This document shows, piece by piece, positions 34,231 to 43,210 of a stretch of DNA of 64,000 nt. A program made the position numbers and the translations under genes. The DNA comes from DATFFO01 sp963772815 (GTDB taxonomy: Bacteria; Actinomycetota; Acidimicrobiia; Spongiisociales; ZC4RG35). The DNA lies in the NCBI GenBank assembly GCA_963772815.1, contig CAVYYV010000005.1, positions 372,001 through 436,000 on the forward strand, in the 5' to 3' direction. The notes under the pieces are model-generated. The model did not search any database and was not told the DNA's origin. It was given only the letters and a program-made list of their open reading frames with translations. Within the stretch, counting starts at the first letter, position 1. Each line of letters opens with the position of its first letter.

Positions 34231-36867
34231 TCATTCGCCGCTGATGCCCAGAGCGACCGCCGCCTCGGCCCGGCTGCTCACCCCCAGCTTCACGTAGGCC
34301 CGTTGAATCAGGTTGTTGACAGTCCTTACCGAGATGAACAGTGCCTCGGCGATCTCCTTGGACGGGGTTCCCCGAGCTGCCAGGGCAACCACCTCACGCT
34401 CCCGATCGGTGAGCGGAGAAACCGATGCTTCCACCACCAGCCCTGGGGTATCAGCCTGCTCACACTCTCCTCGAGCCCGCTCCGAAGCCAGACGGGCGGC
34501 GGTAGCCCGTCGCTGGTCTCTTTCACGTCGGTAGGCGACCGACGCGCCCGCCCAGGCTTCCGCCGCCCACAAGTGCAGGCCCATGGCCTCGAAGCCCTCC
34601 GCAGCAGCAGCTAGGTCCGCGGCGTCCCGAGCAGAAACCAAGGCGTGCCGGCGCCGGTCGAGCGGTGAGTCGCCGTCCTCCAGACGGTTCACCACCTCGG
34701 TTGGGTCTGCCATTCTGGCAGCGTCGAACCAGAGCCGTCGGGCGAGCGTCAGCGCCCCCTCCTCGGCCAGAGCATCGCCTTGGGTCACGAGAACAGCAGA
34801 GGCTCCCGCCGCATCCCCTCCCCGGGCCGTCAGCCACGCTCGGGCGAGGCTGAGAAGAGGGGTAAAGAGTCGCTCGTCCCGGTCACCGATGGCGGCACAC
34901 TCCTCTAGAAGCGGGACCGCATGGTCTGGATGATCCGATTGTGCCAGGGCAAGTGCGGCGCCGGCCAGGTGCCACTGAAGCAAACCCGGCTGGCTCATGG
35001 TCCGTTGCAACGCCGCTCCCGCCTGGAAGTGGCGAGCCGCCGTGCGCAGCAGCCCCCTGTCGAGCGCCACCCGGCCCAGCAGGAAGAGCCACCAGGCACG
35101 GATGAAGGCGGGATGACGCTCCAGTGAGGCTTCCAGGCCGTGTCGGCTGAGGTTTTCCGCCCCGGCGATGTCACCCGTCTCCAGGCGGGCCATGGCTTCG
35201 GGAATGTCGGGAAAGTCCCGAAACCTGCTGGGAAGAAGGGGACGGGCCGGCGACAGGCGACGGGCCTGTTCGGTCAGTTCGAGTGTCTGCCCCGGACGCC
35301 CTCCCAGGGCCGCCACCCAGGCGGCGGTAACGACAGCAGCCACACCGTCCCGATCGCCCGTGGCTTCACCGACGAGAACCGACGCTTCAGCCACCCGGCC
35401 CATGTTGAGGAGAATCCAGGCCCGATTGACCGCGTCGCCCTTGTTCTCGAGCACCGCCAAGGCATCGGCCCCTCGGCCCAACCCGAAGAACAGGTTCACT
35501 GCCCTCTGCACCGCAGCTCGTTGTCGCTGGCCGGGGTCGAGACCGCCGAGGTCGATGGCGGAATTGAGCTCCTCGGCCGCATCATGATCTCCTCGCTCGT
35601 GATAGATCTGGGCGAGCAGCAGACCGGCCGGGGCCACGCCCCCCTCGGCGGCAGGTAGGGCCAGGCGTTCGGCCAGCTCGAACGACCCCGACCGATAGGC
35701 CTCCTCCGCCGCGGTGGCCAGAAGCTCCGGGTCCCCGTGAGAATCCGAGGCGAGCCGCCACGACGCGACCCTCACCACATCCTCGGCCCGTGTCATGTCA
35801 CGCTGTTCGAACATGTCGGCCAAGCGCGCCGAGGTGGCCATGAGACGGGTGGTGGGCATTTCCTGGCGGATCACCTCGCCGTACAGGGGATGCACGAAGC
35901 GGGCCACGCGTCTGGCTCCCTCCGATTCGACCACCACGATCCCGGCGCCTTCCAGTGACTCGACCGCCGAACGGCCGGCCACCGACAGGAGATCGGCCAG
36001 TCCGAGCGACTCGGCTACGGCCAGATGCTCGGCCGCTTTCGTTGCGGTCTGGTCTAGTTCTCCGGTGCGGAGCTCGACCAGTTCCCGCAGGGAGGAGGGA
36101 GTCGGAATCGGTCCCGATGCCAGCCACACCCCCTGTTGTTCCGCGAGCGCCCCGGTTGCGACCGCCTCCAGCGTGAGCTCTCGCGTGTACATGGGCACGC
36201 CGTGGGAAACATCCCAGATCAAGCGGGCCGCCATCCCGTCCACCTCGCCGCCCAGACCGGCCCGAATCAGCTCATGCGTCTCGGAGCGAGAAAGGGGCTG
36301 GAGCTCGAGCCGGCGCAGGGCAAGGTCCTTCCACAGCGAGACCACGTCGACGTGGGTGTCTTCACCGGTTCGGACCGTTCCCAAAAGCATGAACTGGCCG
36401 GTGGCGAGGGCTCGGTGGATGACGGCCATCGACGGACCATCGAGACGGTTGACGTCGTCGATGACGAGGACCAGGCGATCTGCCCCGTCCGTCCTGGCGA
36501 TGAGCTGGTCGAAGAGGGCTTGCTCGTCCCGAGGCGAAACGGACCCTGCGCGTCCCAGTGGGGCGAAGGCTGCAAATGGAACCGCTGATGTGGCTCGGGT
36601 GCAGACGGCGTGGAAGGTGGGGAATCCGGCTTCCGCGGCCAGCCTCAGGCCCTCTCGGGCCAGACGCGACTTGCCGGTGCCGGGCCCTCCCGCCAGCAGC
36701 GCGCCGGAGGCGGATGCGTCTCGGATCAAACGGCCGATGAGCTCCAGTTCCTCGGCCCTCCCGACCAGACGCCACTCGTCGGTGATGTCGTGATCGAGGG
36801 CCGCCTCACTCGTGGTCGGAGGAGTGGGGCCGGCGGTGGGTTCGCTCGACCCCTGCGAGCTTGGCAT
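34231..36867 (-). CDS. Large LuxR-family ATPase transcriptional regulator (LAL/MalT-like)
   Basis: 878 residues. An N-terminal AAA-type ATPase module with Walker A GGPGTGKS (about 58-65) and Walker B LVLVIDDVNRLD (about 130), a long helical tetratricopeptide-like middle, and a C-terminal LuxR helix-turn-helix: LTDREREVVALAARGTPSKE followed by SVRTVNNLIQRAYVKLGV. Such regulators bind an unknown inducer and ATP and activate nearby genes. The cluster of exported proteins starts 68 bases downstream on the same strand and is the obvious candidate target. Its N-terminus overlaps a small HTH gene by about 60 bases. Confidence 0.9.
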   Translation of the reverse strand: MPSSQGSSEPTAGPTPPTTSEAALDHDITDEWRLVGRAEELELIGRLIRDASASGALLAGGPGTGKSRLAREGLRLAAEAGFPTFHAVCTRATSAVPFAAFAPLGRAGSVSPRDEQALFDQLIARTDGADRLVLVIDDVNRLDGPSMAVIHRALATGQFMLLGTVRTGEDTHVDVVSLWKDLALRRLELQPLSRSETHELIRAGLGGEVDGMAARLIWDVSHGVPMYTRELTLEAVATGALAEQQGVWLASGPIPTPSSLRELVELRTGELDQTATKAAEHLAVAESLGLADLLSVAGRSAVESLEGAGIVVVESEGARRVARFVHPLYGEVIRQEMPTTRLMATSARLADMFEQRDMTRAEDVVRVASWRLASDSHGDPELLATAAEEAYRSGSFELAERLALPAAEGGVAPAGLLLAQIYHERGDHDAAEELNSAIDLGGLDPGQRQRAAVQRAVNLFFGLGRGADALAVLENKGDAVNRAWILLNMGRVAEASVLVGEATGDRDGVAAVVTAAWVAALGGRPGQTLELTEQARRLSPARPLLPSRFRDFPDIPEAMARLETGDIAGAENLSRHGLEASLERHPAFIRAWWLFLLGRVALDRGLLRTAARHFQAGAALQRTMSQPGLLQWHLAGAALALAQSDHPDHAVPLLEECAAIGDRDERLFTPLLSLARAWLTARGGDAAGASAVLVTQGDALAEEGALTLARRLWFDAARMADPTEVVNRLEDGDSPLDRRRHALVSARDAADLAAAAEGFEAMGLHLWAAEAWAGASVAYRRERDQRRATAARLASERARGECEQADTPGLVVEASVSPLTDREREVVALAARGTPSKEIAEALFISVRTVNNLIQRAYVKLGVSSRAEAAVALGISGE

Positions 36868-37006
36868 GGGCCAATTCTATGAACGAGTCCATGGCAGCTT
36901 CCGGCAACTCCAGCTCCCGGGCGATCTCGGCCACGCCCATCCCTTCCCGCCTCAGATCGAAATAGCGGGCATAGACCTCCGGCAATTCATCCAGACCTCT
37001 CTCCAT
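36806..37006 (-). CDS. Small sigma-70 region 4-like helix-turn-helix protein
   Basis: 66 residues from ATG 37006 (alternatives GTG 37009 or ATG 37042). The core VYARYFDLRREGMGVAEIAR followed by ELELPEAAMDSFIELAHAKL has the spacing of a sigma-70 region 4 or related HTH. It ends 62 bases inside the start of the LuxR-type gene in another frame, an unusually long overlap, and both point the same way, so translational coupling is likely. It may be a DNA-binding partner or a leader regulator for the LuxR gene; this is inference. Confidence 0.55.
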   Translation of the reverse strand: MERGLDELPEVYARYFDLRREGMGVAEIARELELPEAAMDSFIELAHAKLAGVERTHRRPHSSDHE

Positions 37007-37081
37007 CACTCCAGCATCCCCGTCCCCACCCACCCGAACCATGAGCAGCGGGTACTCATTCTCCGCTTTACGCTCCGCGAG

Positions 37082-37582
37082 ATGGCAACGGTGAGACGGG
37101 TCCGGCCTGACGACGGTACGGCGCTGCGTGAGATACGCCTGCGTGCCCTGCACACGGATCCGGACGCCTTCGGCTCTACGTACGAGCGAGAACTGGCACG
37201 GCCGTCGGAGGTGTGGCTGGAGCGGACCATTGCGTCTTCGGAGGGATATGAGCAATGCCTGTTCGTAGCCGAGGACACCACCGGCTTGGTTGGGATGGTG
37301 GGCGCTTTCACGTCCGACGGCGACCCCAACCGCCGTCACCTTTTCGGGATGTGGGTGGCGCCGCCAGCCTGACGTGAAGGGCTGGGCGATTCCCTGGTGC
37401 GGCTGGTGATCGATTCGGCGACCGATTCGGGTGCAGAGGTGCTGGATCTGTGGGTGAACGACACGAACCGACCGGCTCTCCGTCTGTACCGGCGGGCCGG
37501 CTTCACCGACACGGGCACCTCCCAACCGCTTCCCTCCAACCCTCAGTTCGGGGAGACCCTCCTGTCTCTCAAGTTGGGCTGA
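37082..37582 (+). pseudogene. GNAT acetyltransferase interrupted by an in-frame TGA
   Basis: A single frame from ATG 37082 to the stop at 37580 encodes a complete GNAT of 166 residues except for TGA at 37370-37372. Before it: MATVRRVRPDDGTALREIRL to HLFGMWVAPPA; after it: GLGDSLVRLVIDSATDSGAE, then the usual GNAT end NDTNRPALRLYRRAGFTDTG. The stop falls exactly in the acetyl-CoA loop (V.P.AR..G.G), where CGA (Arg) would be expected, so one C-to-T change explains it. The encoded part is split and probably inactive unless read through. Confidence 0.8.
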
Positions 37583-37585
37583 GAA

Positions 37586-37730
37586 ACCCCCCTACCGCAC
37601 AGCCTTCGGCTGCGGGGTCCCCTTCCCCCCACTTCGTGGGGGACAAACTCTCCTCCTTTGTCCCCCTGCAAGCAGGGGGAAAGTCCCTGCCGCCGCAGGC
37701 GGGAGGTAGGGGGGCGGTAGGAGACCCCAC
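37586..37730. repeat. GC-rich palindromic repeat, CCCCTTCCCCC family, locus 2
   Basis: Outer ends CCCCCCTACC and GGTAGGGGGG are inverted; inside, CCCCTTCCCCCCAC/GTGGGGGACAAA and TTTGTCCCCCTGC/GCAGGGGGAAAG hairpins. Lies between the broken GNAT and the next transporter operon. Confidence 0.8.
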
Positions 37731-37771
37731 ATCCGCCGCCCTATCCTTCGCCATCACAACAGGAGGAAGCC

Positions 37772-38695
37772 ATGTCGAAACGCTTCATCGCATTTCTTGC
37801 CGTGCTGGCTCTGGGTGTCGCTGCCTGCGGGGGCAGTTCCAGCACCACTACCGAGGGAACCACCCCCACCACCAGCGGAACGAGCGCCACGACGGCCACG
37901 ACCGCCGCCCCCGCCACGACCGCCGCTCCCCCCACCACCGCCGGGGCCAACTGTCCCACCGTCACGGAAGGGGTCCTGACCATCGGCACCGACTCGCCTG
38001 CCTTCCCACCCTGGTTCGTCGACGACGACCCCTCCAACGGGCAGGGATTCGAGTCGGCCGTGGCCTACGCCGTGGCGGACCAGCTCGGCTACGACCAGGA
38101 CCACGTGGAGTGGACGGTGGTGCCGTTCAACAACTCCTATGCCCCCGGGGCCAAGAACTTCGACTTCGATATCAACCAGATATCGATCACGCCCGAGCGG
38201 GAGCAAGTGGTGGACTTCTCCGATGGCTACTACACGGTCAACCAGGCCATCATCGGATTCTCAGACAACCCCATCGCCCAGGCCACCACGACCTCGGAGC
38301 TCGCCCAGTACCGCCTCGGGGCCCAGATCGGCACCACCTCGCTCGACTTCATCGACCAGGTGATCAAGCCCGACATCGAGCCGCTGGTCTACGACACCAA
38401 CGCCGACGCCAAGGCCGCCTTCGACGCCGGCCAGCTGGACGGCCTGGTCCTGGACCTGCCCACGGCCTTCTACGTCACGGCAGTGGAGATCGAGGGCAGC
38501 ACCGTGATCGGCCAGTTCCCGGCCGTGGGTGACAACCCCGAGCAGTTCGGGATGCTGTTCGAGGACGGCAACCCGCTGGTGGACTGCGTCAACGAGGCCC
38601 TGGCCACGTTGAAGGACAACGGCACACTCGATCAGATCCAGCAGAAGTGGCTGTCGGATGTGGTCGAGGCACCTGTGATCACCATCGACAACTGA
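37772..38695 (+). CDS. Amino-acid ABC transporter substrate-binding lipoprotein
   Basis: 307 residues, ATG 37772 with AGGAGGAAG upstream. Signal and lipobox ALGVAAC, Thr-rich linker (about 22-60), then a type 2 periplasmic-binding domain (VLTIGTDSPAFPPWFVDDDP, NFDFDINQISITPEREQVVD, LAQYRLGAQIGTTSLDFIDQ). Two Cys (NCPTVTEG and LVDCVNEAL) may form a disulfide. It is the third binding protein of this type in the window and heads an intact three-gene operon. Confidence 0.92.
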   Translation: MSKRFIAFLAVLALGVAACGGSSSTTTEGTTPTTSGTSATTATTAAPATTAAPPTTAGANCPTVTEGVLTIGTDSPAFPPWFVDDDPSNGQGFESAVAYAVADQLGYDQDHVEWTVVPFNNSYAPGAKNFDFDINQISITPEREQVVDFSDGYYTVNQAIIGFSDNPIAQATTTSELAQYRLGAQIGTTSLDFIDQVIKPDIEPLVYDTNADAKAAFDAGQLDGLVLDLPTAFYVTAVEIEGSTVIGQFPAVGDNPEQFGMLFEDGNPLVDCVNEALATLKDNGTLDQIQQKWLSDVVEAPVITIDN

Positions 38696-38696
38696 C

Positions 38697-39560
38697 GTGA
38701 GCGGCCCGTCCCCGACGACCGAACTGTCGCCGGGACGGGCGCGCCGCCTGGAGATCGCCCGCCGGGAGGCGCGGCGCTCCAACCTGATAGGGGCGGTGAG
38801 CACCGTGGTGGTGTTCACCGCCCTCTTCCTCATCATCACCAACGCACCGGGATGGAACCAGGTCCGCCAGACCTTCTTCTCCTGGAGCGACTTCACTGCC
38901 TCCTTTCCCCAGATCTTCTCCGGCTTCTGGAAGAACGTGCAGGTGTTCCTCATCGCCGAGGTCCTGATCCTGGTCTTCGCCCTCACCCTGGCCGTGCTGC
39001 GCAACAGCCGATCGCCCCTCCTGTTGCCCCTGCGCATTCTCGCCACCAGCTACGTGGACATCATCCGGGGCATCCCGACCATCATCCTTCTCTACCTGCT
39101 GGGCTTCGGGATGCCGGCCCTGCGTCTGGGCTGGGTTCCCTCCAGCCAGTTCTTCTGGGCCATCACCACCCTGGTGGTCTCCTACTCGGCTTACGTGGCT
39201 GAGGTGTACCGGGCGGGCCTGGAGTCGGTCCACGAGTCCCAGCGCGCCGCCGCCCGCTCACTGGGTCTCAGCTCGTCCCAGACCATGCGCTGGGTGGTAG
39301 TCCCCCAGGCGGTGAGACGGGTCATCCCACCTCTGCTAAACGACTTCGTAGCCCTGCAGAAGGACTCCGCCCTCCTGGCCCTGCTGGGCATCCAGGAGGC
39401 GTTCCGGGAGTCACAGATCTACGTGGCCAAGACCTTCAACTTCACCGCCTACCTGGCCTCGGCGTTCCTCTTCCTGATCCTGACCATCCCCCTGGCCCGC
39501 TTCACCGACTGGCTGATCGCGCGGCGCCGCCAGCGCACGGAGGGAACGATGATCGGATGA
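38697..39560 (+). CDS. Amino-acid ABC transporter permease
   Basis: 287 residues from a GTG one base after the binding-protein stop. A basic N-terminal tail precedes a single helix and then the HisM/GlnP-type permease core. The EAA loop ESQRAAARSLGLSSSQTMRW is well kept. It overlaps the ATPase start by four bases. It should act as a homodimer, since there is no second permease gene in the operon. Confidence 0.92.
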   Translation: MSGPSPTTELSPGRARRLEIARREARRSNLIGAVSTVVVFTALFLIITNAPGWNQVRQTFFSWSDFTASFPQIFSGFWKNVQVFLIAEVLILVFALTLAVLRNSRSPLLLPLRILATSYVDIIRGIPTIILLYLLGFGMPALRLGWVPSSQFFWAITTLVVSYSAYVAEVYRAGLESVHESQRAAARSLGLSSSQTMRWVVVPQAVRRVIPPLLNDFVALQKDSALLALLGIQEAFRESQIYVAKTFNFTAYLASAFLFLILTIPLARFTDWLIARRRQRTEGTMIG

Positions 39561-40309
39561 CGACGCCCCGCCTCCAGATCGAGAACCTGTGGAAATCGTT
39601 CGGGGACCTGACCGTTCTGGCCGACGTCGACCTGACCGTGGCCGACCACGCGGTGGTGTGCGTGATCGGCGCCTCCGGGTCGGGCAAATCGACCCTGCTG
39701 CGTTGTGTGAACCTGCTCGAAGACATCGACGACGGCCGCATCCTCCTCTCGGGCGACGAAATCTCCGACCCGGAACGAAAGGACGTCGACTCGATCCGCC
39801 GCCGGATCGGGATCGTGTTCCAGTCCTTCAACCTCTTTCCGCATCTGCCCGTGATGGACAACATCACGCTGGCGCCTGTGCGGGTCCTGGGTGAGCACCG
39901 CTCCCAGGCAGAGGATCGGGCCCGAGAACTGTTGGATCGATTCGGCCTGGCCGACAAGGCTAACGACTACCCGGACCGGCTGTCGGGCGGCCAGCAGCAA
40001 CGGGTCGCCATCATCCGTGCGCTGGCCATGCAACCGGAGCTGATGCTGCTGGACGAGGTCACCTCGGCTCTCGACCCGGTCCTGGTCGGTGAGGTGCTGG
40101 ACATCATCCGCGAGCTCAAGGAGTCTGGGATGACCATGCTCATCGCCACCCACGAGATGGGCTTCGCCCGAGAGACCGCCGACCGGGTCGCCTTCCTCCA
40201 CCAGGGCCGGGTGTGGGAGGAGGCCGAACCGTCTCAGCTGTTCAGCCACCCCCAACACCCCGAAACCCAGGACTTCCTGGCCCGCATAGTCCAGGCCGGC
40301 CGCCTCTGA
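39557..40309 (+). CDS. Amino-acid ABC transporter ATPase
   Basis: 250 residues. Walker A GASGSGKST, Q-loop IVFQSFNLFPHLPVMDN, signature LSGGQQQRVAIIRALAMQ and switch ATHEMGFA are present. Walker B reads LMLLDEVTSALDP: the near-universal Pro after Asp-Glu is Val. The catalytic Glu is kept, so activity is likely, but the change is uncommon in this family. A large GC-rich palindromic repeat begins at its stop codon. Confidence 0.92.
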   Translation: MTTPRLQIENLWKSFGDLTVLADVDLTVADHAVVCVIGASGSGKSTLLRCVNLLEDIDDGRILLSGDEISDPERKDVDSIRRRIGIVFQSFNLFPHLPVMDNITLAPVRVLGEHRSQAEDRARELLDRFGLADKANDYPDRLSGGQQQRVAIIRALAMQPELMLLDEVTSALDPVLVGEVLDIIRELKESGMTMLIATHEMGFARETADRVAFLHQGRVWEEAEPSQLFSHPQHPETQDFLARIVQAGRL

Positions 40310-40500
40310 CCCCCCCCTACCCCACGACCTCCGGTCGTGGGGGCCCCTTCCCCCTGCCTACCGGCAGGGGGACAAACCTGACGCACCCTTGGTCCCCTTT
40401 GAGGGAAGCCAAGGGGAAAGGAGCCCAAACCGTTTGTCCCCCTGCGCAGCAAGGGGAAAGGGACCCGCAGCCGTAGGCTGCGGGTAGGGGGCGACCCCGC
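40310..40500. repeat. GC-rich palindromic repeat, CCCCTTCCCCC family, locus 3
   Basis: Composite of several hairpins: CCCCTACCCCACGACC...GGTCGTGGGG, CCCCTTCCCCCTGCC/GGCAGGGGGACAAA, a TTGGTCCCC/AAGGGGAAAGG pair, TTTGTCCCCCTGC/GCAAGGGGAAAGG, and CCCGCAGCC/GGCTGCGGGTAGGGGG. The outer CCCCCCTACC and GGGTAGGGGG ends are inverted. Confidence 0.82.
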
Positions 40501-40539
40501 AGGGGTCGGACAGACCCGAGGTGTCAGCTGGCCCAACGC

Positions 40540-40994
40540 CTAGGACCCCACTATCAGCAGCGCCGCCCCCACCACCAGCGGCACCAGTTGCGCCAGTTGG
40601 GGGAACCCGTGCCCGCATGGCAACCACGGTGACGGCGATCGCGCCACCGAGGGGGACGTGGGCCAGGTTGGACCCGATCACCCAGCTTCCCTCAGCCAGG
40701 TATTACCCAGCAGAAGAGCCACGAGATACGTTCCGAAGGCAACGAAAGCCAGCAGGCCCTCACCCCGGTCGGCCAGTAGGTAGGTGAGACCGGCCATCCC
40801 CCCAGTCATGGAGAAGAGGCCCACCAGCTCTCACACCGCCACCCACCACCATTCCCACCGACGCTCAGCCACCCGGTCCAGCTTGTCGTCGAGGGCGAGG
40901 TTCCAGAACTCACCGTTGAACCTCCCCCGCACGTACCCGACCGCCTGCACCCCACCAGCATCGGCACCACCAGCAGAGCGCCCACCAGGATCAT
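40540..40994 (-). pseudogene. Degraded small multi-pass membrane protein
   Basis: Joining frames on the reverse strand gives a plausible four-helix membrane protein: MILVGALLVVPMLVG, then VQAVGYVRGRFNGEFWNLAL to WEWWWVAV, a TGA, ELVGLFSMTGGMAGLTYLLA, LLAFVAFGTYLVALLLGNTW, a frameshift to WVIGSNLAHVPLGGAIAVTV, another to FPQLAQLVPLVVGAALLIVG and the stop at 40540. So at least three frameshifts and one stop codon interrupt it. Family unknown. It lies between the repeat and the MFS gene. Decay seems more likely here than in the other broken genes because of the number of lesions. Confidence 0.6.
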
Positions 40995-41094
40995 GTCCTT
41001 GCAGAAGCCACACCCCAACCCGAGCCTTGGTCGCCCTAAAACGCCCCGGACACGACGAATTCGGCTGCTCCGCTCACATTCATAGGATCGGCCG

Positions 41095-42339
41095 GTGACA
41101 TCGAACTCCGACAGATCGCTGCCCCAGCGCCTCTTCTTCGCCCTGGGTATCCGCAACTACCGCCTGTACTTCTTCGGTCAGCTGGTGTCGGTGTCGGGGA
41201 CCTGGATGCAGCGAATTGCCCAGGCCTGGCTGGTCCTGGACCTGACCGGGAGTGGAACGGCGGTGGGAGGGCTCACCGCGCTCCAGTTCCTCCCCATCCT
41301 GGTGCTGGCCCCGCTGGGTGGCCTCCTCGCCGACCGGGTCGACAAGCGGCGACTGCTCTACGTCACCCAGTCGCTGGCCGGGGGCCTGGCTGCTGCTCTC
41401 GGGGTGCTGATCATCACCGGCCGGGTCGAGCTGTGGATGGTCTACGGGCTGGCCTTCGCCCTGGGGCTGGTGGCAAGCGTGGACAACCCGGCCCGCCAGG
41501 CGTTCATCATCGAGATGGTGGGCCGTGACCGTCTGACCAACGCGGTGAGCCTCAACTCGGTTCTGGTCAACGCCGCCCGCGTCTTCGGACCGGCCCTGGG
41601 AGGAGTGCTGATCGTCACGGTCGGTATCGGCACCTGCTTCCTGATCAACGCGGTCTCCTACCTGGCGCTGATTGCTGCGCTCGTGCTGATGAGAGACAGA
41701 GAGATGCTCAAGGCGGAACCGTCACCTCGCAGACCCGGCCAGGTGCGGGAGGGAATGCGCTACGCCGCCCACACTCCCCGGCTCATCGTCCCGCTGGTGA
41801 TGCTGGCCGTGATCGGGGTCTTCGCCTACGAGTATTCGGTCATCCTGCCGCTGCTGGCCAGGTTCACCTTCGGGGGCGACGCCAACACCTTCGGCATCAT
41901 GTTCACCGCCATCGGTGTGGGTGCGGTGGCGGGCGGTCTCCGGACCGGAGCACGAACCGAGTACCGGGCGGTGACTCTGTCCTATCTGGCGGCGGCCCTC
42001 GGCGTCGCCCTGGCCGTGGTGGCGGTGGCCCCCACCATTTGGCTGGTCCTGATCGCTCTTGCAGGGGCCGGAGCGGCGGGCACCTCCTTCCTGGCCCTCA
42101 CCAACTCAATGCTCCAGCTGACCTCGGCCCCGGAAATGCGGGGCCGAGTGCTGGCCTTGCGGGCGGTGGCCTTTATCGGCGCCCGCCCGATAGGCGGCCC
42201 CATCATCGGCTGGGTGGGCGAGCACATAGGTCCCCGTGCAGGAGTCGGAGCGGGAGCCGTAGCCGCAATCGGAGTGGCCCTGTTCGCCTACCGCCGGCTC
42301 GCCGCCACGGACCGCGCCACCGTTGAGGTCGCCTCCTGA
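41095..42339 (+). CDS. MFS transporter (drug/siderophore exporter-like, DHA3 type)
   Basis: 414 residues from a GTG at 41095. Twelve-helix major facilitator with an N-terminus typical of EntS/MefA-type exporters: FALGIRNYRLYFFGQLVSVS, GTWMQRIAQAWLVLDLTGSG and the motif A loop GGLLADRVDKRRLLY. The mid-loop (MLKAEPSPRRPGQVREGMRY) separates the halves. The exported compound is unknown. It stands alone, convergent with the hydrolase gene. Confidence 0.92.
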   Translation: MTSNSDRSLPQRLFFALGIRNYRLYFFGQLVSVSGTWMQRIAQAWLVLDLTGSGTAVGGLTALQFLPILVLAPLGGLLADRVDKRRLLYVTQSLAGGLAAALGVLIITGRVELWMVYGLAFALGLVASVDNPARQAFIIEMVGRDRLTNAVSLNSVLVNAARVFGPALGGVLIVTVGIGTCFLINAVSYLALIAALVLMRDREMLKAEPSPRRPGQVREGMRYAAHTPRLIVPLVMLAVIGVFAYEYSVILPLLARFTFGGDANTFGIMFTAIGVGAVAGGLRTGARTEYRAVTLSYLAAALGVALAVVAVAPTIWLVLIALAGAGAAGTSFLALTNSMLQLTSAPEMRGRVLALRAVAFIGARPIGGPIIGWVGEHIGPRAGVGAGAVAAIGVALFAYRRLAATDRATVEVAS

Positions 42340-42414
42340 TGCGAGCCCTTGCCCCCCTGGGGAGCCAGGATGAAGGGCCCAGCCAAAGTGGTAGGCGGAA
42401 TCCGAGGCCCGGTC

Positions 42415-43161
42415 TCAAGGAAGGGCGGCCACCGCTTGCTCCACGGCGTCAGCCGGGGAACCATGGAAGGGGTCGCCGTGTCCGGGAGCGAGCAGGTCGG
42501 CCTCGACGTCCAGCAGCCGAGACAGCGAGCGCACGGCTCCGGCCTGATCGTGGTTGAAGGCCTTGTGGAGTAGGCGAGGACCGGTCTCCTGGGTCAGAGA
42601 GTCGTGAGTGACCAGAGCATCGCCGGTGATCAGCACACCCCGGTCGGGAAGATGGAAGGCGCAGTGACCGGAGGTGTGTCCGGGGGTGAATATCGGTACC
42701 GGGCGACCGGGAAGGTCGAGCGGCCCGGCCGTCTCGGTGAAGATGTCGGGCCGGGAAACCCGATCGATCCTGGCCCCTCCCTTCGACACGGCGGTGAGCA
42801 CGAAGCTGAACATCTTCGGCCACCACAGGCGGCTCACCATGTAGACCATGGAGATCTGTTCGATGCGCTCCCCGCGCACCTGGGCGGCCTCTTCGGAGTG
42901 ACACTGCACCGACGTGCCGTGTTCAGACCGTATCTTCTCAGCCGAGCCCATGTGGTCGACGTGACCATGTGTCAACAGCACCGCCGACAGGTCACCCAAA
43001 CTCGATCCGATCTCTCTACAGGCAGCTTCGACCGCCTCGATATCACCCGGATAACCGGTGTCCACCAGACACACGGAATCGCCCTCACGGATCAGATAGA
43101 AGTTGGTCCTCGACCCCAGTCCCCGCCAGATTCCATCCGCCACCTGCTCACAAGCCATCAT
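42415..43161 (-). CDS. Metallo-beta-lactamase-fold hydrolase
   Basis: 248 residues from ATG 43161 (a second ATG follows at once); upstream extension would enter the repeats. The zinc motif LLTHGHVDHMG (HxHxDH), the later metal ligands His in FTPGHTSGHCAF and Asp in LITGDALVTHD, and the final APGHGDPF are all present, giving the full set for a binuclear site. Glyoxalase II-like members hydrolyse thioesters or lactones; the substrate is unknown. Confidence 0.9.
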   Translation of the reverse strand: MMACEQVADGIWRGLGSRTNFYLIREGDSVCLVDTGYPGDIEAVEAACREIGSSLGDLSAVLLTHGHVDHMGSAEKIRSEHGTSVQCHSEEAAQVRGERIEQISMVYMVSRLWWPKMFSFVLTAVSKGGARIDRVSRPDIFTETAGPLDLPGRPVPIFTPGHTSGHCAFHLPDRGVLITGDALVTHDSLTQETGPRLLHKAFNHDQAGAVRSLSRLLDVEADLLAPGHGDPFHGSPADAVEQAVAALP

Positions 43162-43210
43162 CAACAACCCTAGGCCGCCACCCCATGTGTCCGTGGCGGA
43201 GCCAGAGCGA

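Noticed and set aside
37370..37372. Selenocysteine at the in-frame TGA of the GNAT gene
   Set aside because: GNAT enzymes have no Cys/Sec at this loop and the expected residue is Arg (CGA); no SECIS-like hairpin was noticed after it.
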